This document shows positions 16,342 to 24,785 of a stretch of 47,148 nt of DNA, piece after piece. The stretch is from Sphaerochaetaceae bacterium (lineage in GTDB: Bacteria; Spirochaetota; Spirochaetia; Sphaerochaetales; Sphaerochaetaceae). A program made the translations under genes and the position numbers. Location: positions 1-47,148 of the forward strand of contig JAEDOD010000003.1 of assembly GCA_016302165.1 (NCBI GenBank). Direction: 5' to 3'. Each line of letters opens with the position of its first letter. Position 1 is the first letter of the stretch. The notes under the pieces were generated by a model. That model saw nothing but the letters and a program-made list of their open reading frames with translations. It was not told the DNA's origin and did no database searches.

Positions 16342-17695
16342 CGCCTACCTTCCATTCCGCCAGTTTCCTATGAAGAGTCTTCCTTCCTATTCCCAAAAGC
16401 TCTGCAGCCTTGGTCTTGTTACCGCCAGAGAAGGCGATGGTCTCAAGAATCAGAGCCTTCTCAGCTTCATCCATTGTAATTGGGAGGGTAAGGGAAAGAG
16501 CCTTGTCCTTATCCCCTTCCCCTCTGATATGGGAAGGCAGGTCCTCAACTTCAATGGTCTTTCCTCTTGCCATGACCACAGCGCTTTCTATGCAGTTCTT
16601 CAGCTCCCTTATATTTCCTGGCCAGGAGTAGGAGAAGAGAATTTTCCTTACCTGAGGTGAGATTCCTTCAATCTGACGGCCATCTTCAGCGGCAAAGGAT
16701 TTCACAAAGGAATGGGAGAGTAGATCAATGTCCTCCTTCCTTTCCCTTAGAGGAGGCACACATATCTCTACAACAGCCAATCTGTAGTAAAGGTCTTCCC
16801 TGAAGTTACCTTTCTTCACTTCTTCCTTCAGGTTTCTGTTGGTGGCTGCAATAACCCTTACGTCCACACTTATGGTCTTCTCTCCTCCGACCCTTTCAAA
16901 CTCCCTGTTCTGAAGTACCCTCAATAGCTTGACCTGGGTCTGGGCGTCAATCTCTCCAATTTCATCGAGAAAGATTGTTCCTCCGTCAGCAAGCTCGAAT
17001 CTTCCCTTCTTCTGGGATGTAGCTCCTGTAAAGGCACCTTTCTCATGGCCAAATAGCTCAGATTCAAGAAGTGTGGAGGAAAGGGAGGCGCAATGGACCT
17101 TGATGAATGGCTTGTCCCGTCTCTGGGACAAAGACTGGAGAGCATCTGCCACCAGTTCCTTACCTGTTCCGCTTTCTCCTGTTATAAGAACAGTTGCCTT
17201 GGTGGGGGCCACCTGGTTGATTGTTTCCATGAGAGAAGCAACCTTACCGCTCTGACCGATGATTTTGCTATATTTCTGCTGGCTCTTCAGCTTCTCTAGC
17301 TCTTCAGTAAGTCTTCTGTTCTGTTCCTGCAGTAGGCTGTTGGCAAGACACTTCTTCACCACCAGCAAAAGCTTCTCCAGGTCCACAGGCTTAGTGAAGA
17401 AATCAACAGCGCCTCTACGCATGGACTCTACAGCTGTCTCGATGGTTCCGTGACCTGTAAGGACAATGACAGGAAGGGTAGGATATGCGGCGCTGATCTT
17501 CTCCACCAGCTCGTCTCCAGACATCACTGGCATTCTAAGGTCAGTGACCACCAGGTCCACATCGTTGGAGTTGACCTTTGCCCAGGCTTCCTTTCCGTCG
17601 TAGGCTGTAAGGACAGAGTAACCTTCATCCTGGAAGGCCTCCTCCAGTCCACTGACTATATACTTTTCGTCATCAACAATAAGTATGGTGCTCAT
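16331..17695 (-). CDS. NtrC-family sigma-54-dependent response regulator
   Basis: 454 residues: a receiver domain (DDEKYIVSGLEEAFQ, phosphoacceptor Asp in DLVVTDLRMP), a central AAA+ domain with Walker A GESGTGKELVADAL and the sigma-54 contact loop GAFTGA, and a C-terminal Fis-type HTH (NKTKAAELLGIGRKTLHRKL). It activates promoters used by RpoN, which must be encoded elsewhere. It overlaps the kinase gene by four bases (ATGA), marking a cognate pair. The signal is unknown; nitrogen is not implied. Confidence 0.94.
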   Translation of the reverse strand: MSTILIVDDEKYIVSGLEEAFQDEGYSVLTAYDGKEAWAKVNSNDVDLVVTDLRMPVMSGDELVEKISAAYPTLPVIVLTGHGTIETAVESMRRGAVDFFTKPVDLEKLLLVVKKCLANSLLQEQNRRLTEELEKLKSQQKYSKIIGQSGKVASLMETINQVAPTKATVLITGESGTGKELVADALQSLSQRRDKPFIKVHCASLSSTLLESELFGHEKGAFTGATSQKKGRFELADGGTIFLDEIGEIDAQTQVKLLRVLQNREFERVGGEKTISVDVRVIAATNRNLKEEVKKGNFREDLYYRLAVVEICVPPLRERKEDIDLLSHSFVKSFAAEDGRQIEGISPQVRKILFSYSWPGNIRELKNCIESAVVMARGKTIEVEDLPSHIRGEGDKDKALSLTLPITMDEAEKALILETIAFSGGNKTKAAELLGIGRKTLHRKLAEWKVGDDD

Positions 17696-18864
17696 GACTT
17701 GGCCTCCAATGCCTTTCTTTCACTGACAGGAACAGGAAAGAGGAGAATGAACTCAGTACCCTTCCCCACTTCGCTCTTTACATGGATATCTCCATTATGC
17801 TCCTTCATGATCTTATAGACCAAGGTAAGGCCAAGGCCTGTACCGCTGGCCTTTGTGGTGTAATAGGGCTCGAATATCTTACTCAGCTTCTCTTCCGGAA
17901 TACCGCTACCGTTGTCCCTGATTATCAGGGCCTGATAATCTCCATCGCTTTTGCTGATTATGGTAAGCTTTCCATTCTCTGCCATGGCAGCAAAGGCATT
18001 CTGCACCAGATTCAACAGAGCCTGCTTAACCAGGCGTGCATCAAACTGGATGCGCGGAAGGAAGGAATCAAGCTTGGTCTCGACTTCAATTCCCCTTTCC
18101 TCAGCTTCAGGAAGAAGGAAGGAGACCACCTCCTCCACATTCTCGTTAAGGCTTCCCAGTCTAAGCTCCACTTCCATAGGCTTTACAGCAAACAGGAAGT
18201 CAACAGCTATCTTATTCAGGTGTGCTGTCTCCTCCTCAATCACATTGAGGTACTTTTCAGCCTTTTCTTCGTCCAGAGATCCATACTTCTGGAAAGCCTT
18301 CCTCATAAGCTGGGTATGTATCTGCATGGCAGCCAGTGGATTCTTTATTTCATGGGCCACACCTGCAGCCATGGTGGTCATGCTGGCAAGGCTTTCACTG
18401 CGGCGAAGCCTTGTCTCCTTCCTGATGTCTTCAGAGATGTCGGAGATTATGATGTCCATATATTGGTTCTTGTCTGTACAGAGCCGGAGAAATGAAATAC
18501 GGAGTGTCCTAAGCTCAGAGCCCACCTGAAGTGTAAAGTCCCTATCCTCACCCTTCTCCTTTCCATTGAGTACATTCTCTATGTAGGAGGAAAGATCCTT
18601 ATCGGATATGCACTCCTTGATAGACATCCCTTCCAGGGGCCTATTTCTGTATTTCCTCTGATAAGGCACCAGTGTAAATAGCCTTCTGTTGGCCAGCACC
18701 ACTGTCCCCTTTTCATCAATAATTACATGTCCATCCTGAAGATTGTTGAAGAGGGAAGCATAGAGGTCGCTTTCTTCAAGGGACTGGGTAATAAGATTCT
18801 TCAGCTCTCCTTCGGGACAGGAAGAGAGATCTCCGGCAAACTTTTTTAATAATCTATTAGACAT
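17692..18864 (-). CDS. NtrB-like sensor histidine kinase, cytosolic
   Basis: 390 residues. A PAS-like sensor lies at about 35-140 (LQDGHVIIDEKGTVVLANRRLF). The HisKA domain has the phosphorylated His in AAGVAHEIKNPLAAM. The HATPase domain has N box (LLNLVQNAFAAM), G1 DNGSGIPEE and G2 GTGLGLTLV. No membrane segment is visible, so it senses inside the cell. It pairs with the NtrC-like regulator encoded immediately downstream and overlaps the holB gene by 8 bases. Confidence 0.93.
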   Translation of the reverse strand: MSNRLLKKFAGDLSSCPEGELKNLITQSLEESDLYASLFNNLQDGHVIIDEKGTVVLANRRLFTLVPYQRKYRNRPLEGMSIKECISDKDLSSYIENVLNGKEKGEDRDFTLQVGSELRTLRISFLRLCTDKNQYMDIIISDISEDIRKETRLRRSESLASMTTMAAGVAHEIKNPLAAMQIHTQLMRKAFQKYGSLDEEKAEKYLNVIEEETAHLNKIAVDFLFAVKPMEVELRLGSLNENVEEVVSFLLPEAEERGIEVETKLDSFLPRIQFDARLVKQALLNLVQNAFAAMAENGKLTIISKSDGDYQALIIRDNGSGIPEEKLSKIFEPYYTTKASGTGLGLTLVYKIMKEHNGDIHVKSEVGKGTEFILLFPVPVSERKALEAKS

Positions 18865-20011
18865 TCAAAGCCTCCCTTAGCATCAGGTCGAAGGCCATCC
18901 TTTGACTCATATTGTAGATATCGGTATTTTCCTGCCAACGGGCAAGGGCATTTGATATCCTTTTTGCCTTAAGGGAGTCGATTTCTCCCTTTTTCCATCC
19001 TTCCTCTATGGAAATGGAGACCATTTCCCTGAAATATCTCCAGGAAGAAAGCTTCTCAAGGGAAGAGAGAATCTCCTCTTCCCTGTCCTGAAGCAATGGC
19101 CGGGAGGAAAGGATAGATGACGTGACAGCCAGGATATTCTCATCCATCTCCTTCCGTTTCTCTTCTCCGCTACCCTTCTGGAAAAAGAAGGAATCGAAGG
19201 ATGTGTAGTTTTCATAAAGGTTGAACCTTTTCTTCAGTAGTTCCGTTATTACCTTGCCATTCAAGGCTGGGAACTGGAATTTCCTTACTCTGGAAAGAAT
19301 GGTCTGGAGCATCTTCTGGGAATTGGAGCTTAAGAGAATGATATGGCAATTCTCTTCTGGCTCCTCCAGCATCTTCAACAGGCTGTTTCTTGCTCCTTCC
19401 GTTGCATCTTCAATATCCTCCAGTACCACCACCTTTCCGTCTCCCTTGGAAGAGAAGAACTCCTGGATTGCCCTAATCTGGTCAATGGATGGAGTGGAAG
19501 GACCCTTCTTTCCCTGATATAGGAACTTGGGATTCAGACAACGCTCAGCTATTTCCACCAGTTCACCCACTTCCTTTTTTGAATATGACCTGGAATCTTC
19601 AAAAGCCATGACCACAGAGTCTACTTCTGAAGAGAAGGAGAAGCTATCTGAATTGGATGACGACACTATGGAGGAGAAGGCAGGATGATACTGCATCAGC
19701 ACCAGTCTCAAGGTCTCGATGAGAAAGAGACGGGAAGAGTCTGTCATATCCTTCTGGAAAAGCTTTATGGCTGCATTAAGCCTTGAAGACATCTCCCTAT
19801 GAGGAAGGAAGATGACAGAAGGAGAGCGAAGTACGGGCCTCACATCTTCCTCTCCTGTAAGGAGAAAAGACAGGTCCATGGCTGCAGTCAAACGGGATGA
19901 ACCTCTTGGGCCGGTAAATAGAAGGGACTGGGGAAGAAGAGCATTGCGGTAGTTGTCTTCCAGCTCCTTTGCCACTCCTGGCTGGGTCTGAATCAGGAAA
20001 TCAAATGGCAA
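18857..20011 (-). CDS. holB: DNA polymerase III subunit delta prime
   Basis: 384 residues. An AAA+ clamp-loader subunit with a degenerate P-loop (LFTGPRGSSRLTAAM), as expected for delta prime, which does not hydrolyse ATP. The conserved helix NSLLKMLEEPEENCHIIL and the box LSRVRKFQFP (SRV in place of the usual SRC) match the family. A low-complexity serine-rich insert sits near residues 118-135. It helps load the beta clamp at replication forks. It overlaps cvpA by 11 bases and the kinase gene by 8, so a replication gene is coupled to a two-component system. Confidence 0.82.
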   Translation of the reverse strand: MPFDFLIQTQPGVAKELEDNYRNALLPQSLLFTGPRGSSRLTAAMDLSFLLTGEEDVRPVLRSPSVIFLPHREMSSRLNAAIKLFQKDMTDSSRLFLIETLRLVLMQYHPAFSSIVSSSNSDSFSFSSEVDSVVMAFEDSRSYSKKEVGELVEIAERCLNPKFLYQGKKGPSTPSIDQIRAIQEFFSSKGDGKVVVLEDIEDATEGARNSLLKMLEEPEENCHIILLSSNSQKMLQTILSRVRKFQFPALNGKVITELLKKRFNLYENYTSFDSFFFQKGSGEEKRKEMDENILAVTSSILSSRPLLQDREEEILSSLEKLSSWRYFREMVSISIEEGWKKGEIDSLKAKRISNALARWQENTDIYNMSQRMAFDLMLREALNV

Positions 20012-20522
20012 CGAGGGCTCCTTTCAGCGCCTTGTCGATGGTGGGGAAGATGGCGCAGAAGAATCTTGTGTAGATGATGCTGTTCTCCTTCAATGGAGTC
20101 AGGTCCACAAAGCTCTGAAGGGAAGCAAGTTCCAGAAGGATAAGCAGCACCATTGCTGCAATGATGATGGAAAAGAAGAAACCCAGGACTGAGTCCAGCC
20201 ATCCAAGGGAAAGGGTCTCAAAGGCAGAGCCCAGAAGATTACCCAGCATCTTTACAAGTATGAAGATGAAGACACAGAGCACTACATAGGACAATAGACT
20301 TGCCCATACTGTGGTGAGACCTGTCTTGGAAGTGACAAATACAGATAAAGGCTCCACAAACAACAGGGCCAGGGGAAAGGCTACGAAATAGGCAAGGATC
20401 TTCAGTACGGAACGGGAGAAGCCTACAGCAATTCCACTGATACCAGAAAGCAACATTACAGACACCACTATGATGTCGTAGATACCAAAATTCAGACTAC
20501 CTATGGCCAAGGTCCAATCCAT
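20001..20522 (-). CDS. CvpA-family membrane protein
   Basis: 173 residues with four membrane segments and the family start NFGIYDIIVVSVMLLSGISG followed by GFSRSVLKI. CvpA proteins are linked to colicin V production and, more recently, to envelope and bile-stress fitness; the mechanism is unknown. The ATG at 20522 has a perfect AAGGAGG SD; the in-frame ATG at 20540 lacks one. First gene of the operon ending in the LRR/J-domain gene, divergent from secA. Confidence 0.85.
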   Translation of the reverse strand: MDWTLAIGSLNFGIYDIIVVSVMLLSGISGIAVGFSRSVLKILAYFVAFPLALLFVEPLSVFVTSKTGLTTVWASLLSYVVLCVFIFILVKMLGNLLGSAFETLSLGWLDSVLGFFFSIIIAAMVLLILLELASLQSFVDLTPLKENSIIYTRFFCAIFPTIDKALKGALVAI

Positions 20523-20541
20523 AAAGCCTCCTTGTGTCATT

Positions 20542-20563
20542 TTAACCCAATCGCAAGGGTTAA
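20542..20563. promoter_or_regulatory. Inverted repeat between cvpA and secA
   Basis: TTAACCC (20542-20548) and GGGTTAA (20557-20563) with an 8-base spacer, followed within a few bases by a second imperfect repeat (ACTCTT/AAGAGT). Both fall where promoters for the two divergent operons must lie. Confidence 0.4.
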
Positions 20564-20643
20564 TCTACTCACTCTTAAAACAAAAGAGTTGAGTTGAGGT
20601 TACCTTCCTACACTTATGAAAGAAAAATTGTTACACTTAACCT

Positions 20644-23409
20644 ATGGCAAATATACTGGCAAAGCTGTTTGGAGGAACCAAGCAGCAGAAAGATATCAAG
20701 AGATTGACTCCTATTGTGGAGGCAGTGAAGAAAGAGTACAGCTGGGCTGAAGGCCTTAAGGATGAAGATTTCCCTATAATTACAGAGCAGTGGAAGGAAG
20801 AGGTTAAAAATGGCAAAAGCCTGGAGGAGCTTCTTCCTAAAGCCTATGCCCTGGTCCGTGAGGCATCAGGAAGGTGCATTGGCGAGAAGCACTATGATGA
20901 GCAGATAATGGGAGCCATTGTCCTTAACCAGGGCTCAATCCTTGAAATGAAGACTGGTGAAGGAAAGACACTCACCAGTGTACCTGCAGCCTATCTTAAC
21001 GCCCTGTCCTGTCAGGGAGTCCACGTGGTCACTGTCAACGACTACCTGGCCAAGAGAGACGCTGAGTGGATGGGGAAAATCTACCGTTTTCTTGGCCTTA
21101 CTGTAGGCGTTGTAGTTCCTGGCCAGGACGAAGAGTCTAAGAGAAGAGCCTATAAGGCCGATATAACATACGGAACAAACAATGAGTTCGGCTTCGACTA
21201 TCTTAGGGATAACATGAAGCAGTCAATGGATAGAAAGATCCAGCCTAAGCACCACTTCTGTATCGTCGACGAAATCGACTCCATCCTTATCGATGAAGCC
21301 AGGACTCCACTTATCATCAGCGGCCAGGCTGAGGACGACAGTCCCAAGGCAAAGGCTGCAAAATCCATAGTCCCATTCTTCAAGGAGTGCGAGAAGGATC
21401 CTGAAACAGGAAACTACTATGAACTTTCCCAGATAGAGAAGATGGATAGGGAGCTCTACGCCGCCTTCGATGAACGAGGAGACTTCAAGCTGGATGAGAA
21501 AAGCAAGAACGTAACCTTCACAAAACAGGGTATGACCAAGATGGAGGAGCTTCTGAAGAAGACAGGAATCCTTGTTCCAGGAAAGGATGAGGAAGGAAAT
21601 ACTGTCACTTCCCTATATGACGGCGAAAACTTCGAGATGGTCCACTATGTTACCCAGGCTGTAAGGGCCCAGTATCTCTATAAAGCCGATGTAGATTACA
21701 TCGTAAAGGATGGAGAAATCCAGATTGTAGATGAATTTACAGGAAGAGTACTTCCTGGAAGAAGATATAGCGAAGGCCTCCATCAGGCCATAGAGGCCAA
21801 GGAAAATGTAAGGGTCAAGGGAGACAGCAAGACCTTTGCAACCATCACCTTCCAGAACTTCTTCAGAATGTACGACAAGATTTCCGGCATGACAGGTACC
21901 GCAGACACTGAAGCCCTGGAGTTCAAGGAAATCTACAACCTGGACGTTGTGGTCATCCCTACTCACCTACCTCTTCAGAGAAAGGACCTGGAGGACCTGA
22001 CCTTCTATAATGAAGAGTTCAAGTTCCAGGCAATCGTTGAGACAGTAAAGCGCGTCCATGCCACAGGTCAGCCAATTCTTATCGGTACTGCCAGCATTGA
22101 AAAGTCTGAGCTATTGTCAAAACTGTTGATGAGGAACGGCATCAGACATGAAGTGTTGAACGCAAAGAACCATGAAAGGGAAGCCTACATCATCGGAGAA
22201 GCAGGAAGAAAGGGAGCTGTAACCATCGCCACCAATATGGCTGGACGTGGTACAGACATCAAGCTTGGCGGCTCTCCTGACCATCTGGCCATGAAGAAGG
22301 CTGGAACTGAGGCAACTGATGAAGAGCTGAGGAAGGCAAAGGAAGAGATAATGCCTCTCTGGAAGGCAGCCAGCGACGAAGTTAAGGCTCTTGGAGGCCT
22401 ATACATCATTGGAAGCGAGCGCCATGAATCCAGGCGTATCGACAACCAGCTGAGAGGAAGAGCAGGTAGACAGGGAGACCCTGGAACAAGCCAGTTCTAT
22501 GTATCCCTGGAAGACCCATTGATGAGGCTCTTTGCCAAGGAAGGCATGAAGGAGATGCTTGGGCGTCTTGGCATGAACACAGGAGAGCCTATCCACCATA
22601 AGATGCTGGACAATGCCATTGAGAATGCCCAGAAGAAGGTTGAGGAAAGGAACTTCGCCATCCGTAAGAGACTTCTCGACTACGACGATGTTCTCAACGA
22701 AGAGAGAAACTTCATCTATTCCCAGAGGGATGAAATCCTTACTGATGAGCATCTTACTGACAGAGTCAAGGAGAAGAACAGCGCTCTTATCGATGACCTG
22801 TTTGAAGAAGCTGAAGGCAACAAGGATAAGTTTAGGGAAGGCCTCCAGAGGGTGTACTCTGTACAGTTCCCTCCTGAAGACACAGAAGACAAAGAGATCC
22901 TGAAGGGTAAGCTTGACACTCTTCTTGACCAGAAGAGGGATTTTGCAGGAGAAAAGTTCTTCAACGAATACCTTAGATATATGTATCTGAAGAATATCGA
23001 TAAGAGATGGATCGACCATCTTGACCAGCTTGATGAGCTGAGGGATGCTGCCTCCCTTATGAGCTATGCCCAGAAGAATCCTCTTGTGGAATACAAGAAT
23101 ACAGCCTCCGACGCTTTCGACAATATGCTTTATGAAATAACTGAAGCTGTGTGCAAGGCTGCTGTTCTGGTACGCTTCCAGGTAAAGGGACCAAGACCTA
23201 ATCCAAATCAGAATGGCCCAAAGCTTAAGGAAAGCCATGTGGATGCCGCTTCCCTGCTTCAGGACAGAAGAAAGGGCACAGCTGTTGCATCACAGGCTGT
23301 AGCTGCAGGAACCACAATAAAACGTGAAGGAGTAAAGGTCGGAAGAAACGATCCTTGTCCTTGTGGCAGCGGAAAGAAATATAAAAACTGCTGTGGAAGG
23401 AACTTCTGA
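20644..23409 (+). CDS. secA: Preprotein translocase ATPase SecA
   Basis: 921 residues, full length. It powers export of unfolded proteins through SecYEG at the inner membrane. Visible: Walker A region MKTGEGKTLTSVPAAYLNAL, DEAD-type box FCIVDEIDSILIDEA, the linker and preprotein-binding region, second helicase half with TNMAGRGTDIKLGG and LRGRAGRQGDPGTSQF, and the C-terminal zinc-binding tail CPCGSGKKYKNCC that contacts SecB or lipid. The gene stands alone with a terminator directly after. The SD is weak. Confidence 0.98.
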   Translation: MANILAKLFGGTKQQKDIKRLTPIVEAVKKEYSWAEGLKDEDFPIITEQWKEEVKNGKSLEELLPKAYALVREASGRCIGEKHYDEQIMGAIVLNQGSILEMKTGEGKTLTSVPAAYLNALSCQGVHVVTVNDYLAKRDAEWMGKIYRFLGLTVGVVVPGQDEESKRRAYKADITYGTNNEFGFDYLRDNMKQSMDRKIQPKHHFCIVDEIDSILIDEARTPLIISGQAEDDSPKAKAAKSIVPFFKECEKDPETGNYYELSQIEKMDRELYAAFDERGDFKLDEKSKNVTFTKQGMTKMEELLKKTGILVPGKDEEGNTVTSLYDGENFEMVHYVTQAVRAQYLYKADVDYIVKDGEIQIVDEFTGRVLPGRRYSEGLHQAIEAKENVRVKGDSKTFATITFQNFFRMYDKISGMTGTADTEALEFKEIYNLDVVVIPTHLPLQRKDLEDLTFYNEEFKFQAIVETVKRVHATGQPILIGTASIEKSELLSKLLMRNGIRHEVLNAKNHEREAYIIGEAGRKGAVTIATNMAGRGTDIKLGGSPDHLAMKKAGTEATDEELRKAKEEIMPLWKAASDEVKALGGLYIIGSERHESRRIDNQLRGRAGRQGDPGTSQFYVSLEDPLMRLFAKEGMKEMLGRLGMNTGEPIHHKMLDNAIENAQKKVEERNFAIRKRLLDYDDVLNEERNFIYSQRDEILTDEHLTDRVKEKNSALIDDLFEEAEGNKDKFREGLQRVYSVQFPPEDTEDKEILKGKLDTLLDQKRDFAGEKFFNEYLRYMYLKNIDKRWIDHLDQLDELRDAASLMSYAQKNPLVEYKNTASDAFDNMLYEITEAVCKAAVLVRFQVKGPRPNPNQNGPKLKESHVDAASLLQDRRKGTAVASQAVAAGTTIKREGVKVGRNDPCPCGSGKKYKNCCGRNF

Positions 23410-23412
23410 TGG

Positions 23413-23430
23413 TGGCCGCATCTGCGGCCA
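23413..23430 (+). terminator. Terminator of secA
   Basis: TGGCCGCA/TGCGGCCA stem followed by TCTTCTTATATT. It may also serve the convergent minus-strand gene that stops at 23436. Confidence 0.75.
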
Positions 23431-23435
23431 TCTTC

Positions 23436-24785
23436 TTATATTGCTTTCAGGACTAAAGAATTACTGTTGCTATCCTGCAGCGAAATCTCAATCATTGAGG
23501 AGTTGATGGCCCCAACTGAGCCCAGCACGGTTCCAACTTTCACGTTGTCTCCTCTCTTAATGTCTACCCTCTCGAAGCCGGAGAAGATCCACTTCTCCCC
23601 TTCCTCTGTCTCAATGGAGATTGTCTTCTTTCCATCAACCCAATTGGAAGCTATCACCTTTCCCTCCACATTGGATCTGACAGCACTGCCAGGCTTGGCT
23701 GAAAGGAGGATTTTTCCGTCTTCACCACTGACTGAAGTGTAATCGAGAATAAGGGATGGCTCTAAAAAGAATTCAGGCTGAGGCTCTTCTTCAATCACGG
23801 ACTCCGCTTCAGGTATCTCTTCTTCCTTCTCCAGTGTGCTTTCCTCACTGGTCGACACCTCTGTCGGATCCTCTGATATAGGTGTATCAACAACTCTAAG
23901 TTCTTCCTGGAAGACTTCCTCTAGAGGAGCTATTTCAACAATAGGAGCTTCCTCCTCTACTACGACTTCTTCCTCCCTAGGGCTTTCTTCCATTTCAGGT
24001 TCAACAATTTCTTCCTCTAATGAACGGAAGGCAAAGCTTAAGTTTGAAAGAATTGTTTCAAGACCTTGTCTGAGAATTTCAGCTTCACTCTCCTCCAGAG
24101 GTGGAACAGTTACTGTCTCTTCAAGAAGGGTCTCCTTTATCTCTTCTTCAACTATTGGAGCTTCTTCTATCACCATATTCCCTTCTTCAGGAACTTCTGG
24201 CTCCATCTCTTCTTCCTCAATGGATATTTCCTCGATTGGAGTCTCTTCAACTATCGTAGAGAGCTCTATATTTGGAGTCTCTTCCAAGGCACCGACAGTA
24301 GTTTCTTCAGTAAGGGCCTCACCTGGATTCTCTTGGCTTTCTAGAGGTGTACTCTCAAGGGAAAGATCGACTGAAACCTCTTCTGTTTCCCCTTCCATGG
24401 AATCATCCCCTACTCTTTCCTCATCTACCAGGTTAAGTGTTGACTCTTCACTATGGGCGACACCACCATCGGTTTCAAAATCTTCTATGGAATCTGGTGA
24501 AGTATTCTCCTCTTCCTCCATAGCCGCCAATACAGGAGACTCTGAAACTGTCTCCTCCACTATAGACTGGGAAGAGACGGGAGGAAGAGCTTCAATCTTC
24601 TCTTCTGGTGACACTATGAGCTTCACTACAATAATGATCAGGATAACAAGGATAGCAATCAGTAGGCCTACAGCCATATTCCTGCTTCCTTTGCCGTTTC
24701 TCCTTCCATTTCCAGAAGGCATATCATCATAATCGCTTCTACTCACTATCGACAAAACTCCACTCTCAAAACTATTATGTTTCAT
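23436..24785 (-). CDS. Membrane-anchored acidic protein with degenerate LytM (M23-like) C-terminus
   Basis: Up to 449 residues. After a short basic N terminus there is one membrane helix (residues ~37-62). Residues ~65-345 are extremely acidic, rich in Glu, Val, Pro and Ser, with near-repeats such as VEETPIEE. The last ~100 residues (PGSAVRSNVEGKVIAS, KRGDNVKVGTVLGSVG, MIEISL) follow the beta pattern of LytM endopeptidase domains. The zinc ligands, including the HxH usually in HLHFE, are missing, so it cannot be an active peptidase of that type. EnvC- and NlpD-like proteins are inactive LytM regulators of amidases, a possible parallel. ATG at 24722 is an alternative start. It is divergent from the PBP-like gene. 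Confidence 0.72.
   Translation of the reverse strand: MKHNSFESGVLSIVSRSDYDDMPSGNGRRNGKGSRNMAVGLLIAILVILIIIVVKLIVSPEEKIEALPPVSSQSIVEETVSESPVLAAMEEEENTSPDSIEDFETDGGVAHSEESTLNLVDEERVGDDSMEGETEEVSVDLSLESTPLESQENPGEALTEETTVGALEETPNIELSTIVEETPIEEISIEEEEMEPEVPEEGNMVIEEAPIVEEEIKETLLEETVTVPPLEESEAEILRQGLETILSNLSFAFRSLEEEIVEPEMEESPREEEVVVEEEAPIVEIAPLEEVFQEELRVVDTPISEDPTEVSTSEESTLEKEEEIPEAESVIEEEPQPEFFLEPSLILDYTSVSGEDGKILLSAKPGSAVRSNVEGKVIASNWVDGKKTISIETEEGEKWIFSGFERVDIKRGDNVKVGTVLGSVGAINSSMIEISLQDSNSNSLVLKAI
24749..24778 (+). promoter_or_regulatory. Promoter giving a probable leaderless mRNA for the PBP-like gene
   Basis: TCGACA (24749-24754), an 18-base spacer and TATTAT (24773-24778). The expected start is at 24785-24786, that is at the ATG itself. 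No SD precedes that ATG, which fits leaderless translation. Confidence 0.4.

Noticed and set aside
23836..24732. 298-residue serine-rich plus-strand frame
   Set aside because: It is the antisense of the Glu-rich stalk; GAA/GAG-rich coding reads as Ser/Thr codons on the other strand.
23436..24785. Active M23 endopeptidase
   Set aside because: No HxH or other zinc-ligand motif is visible in the C-terminal domain.
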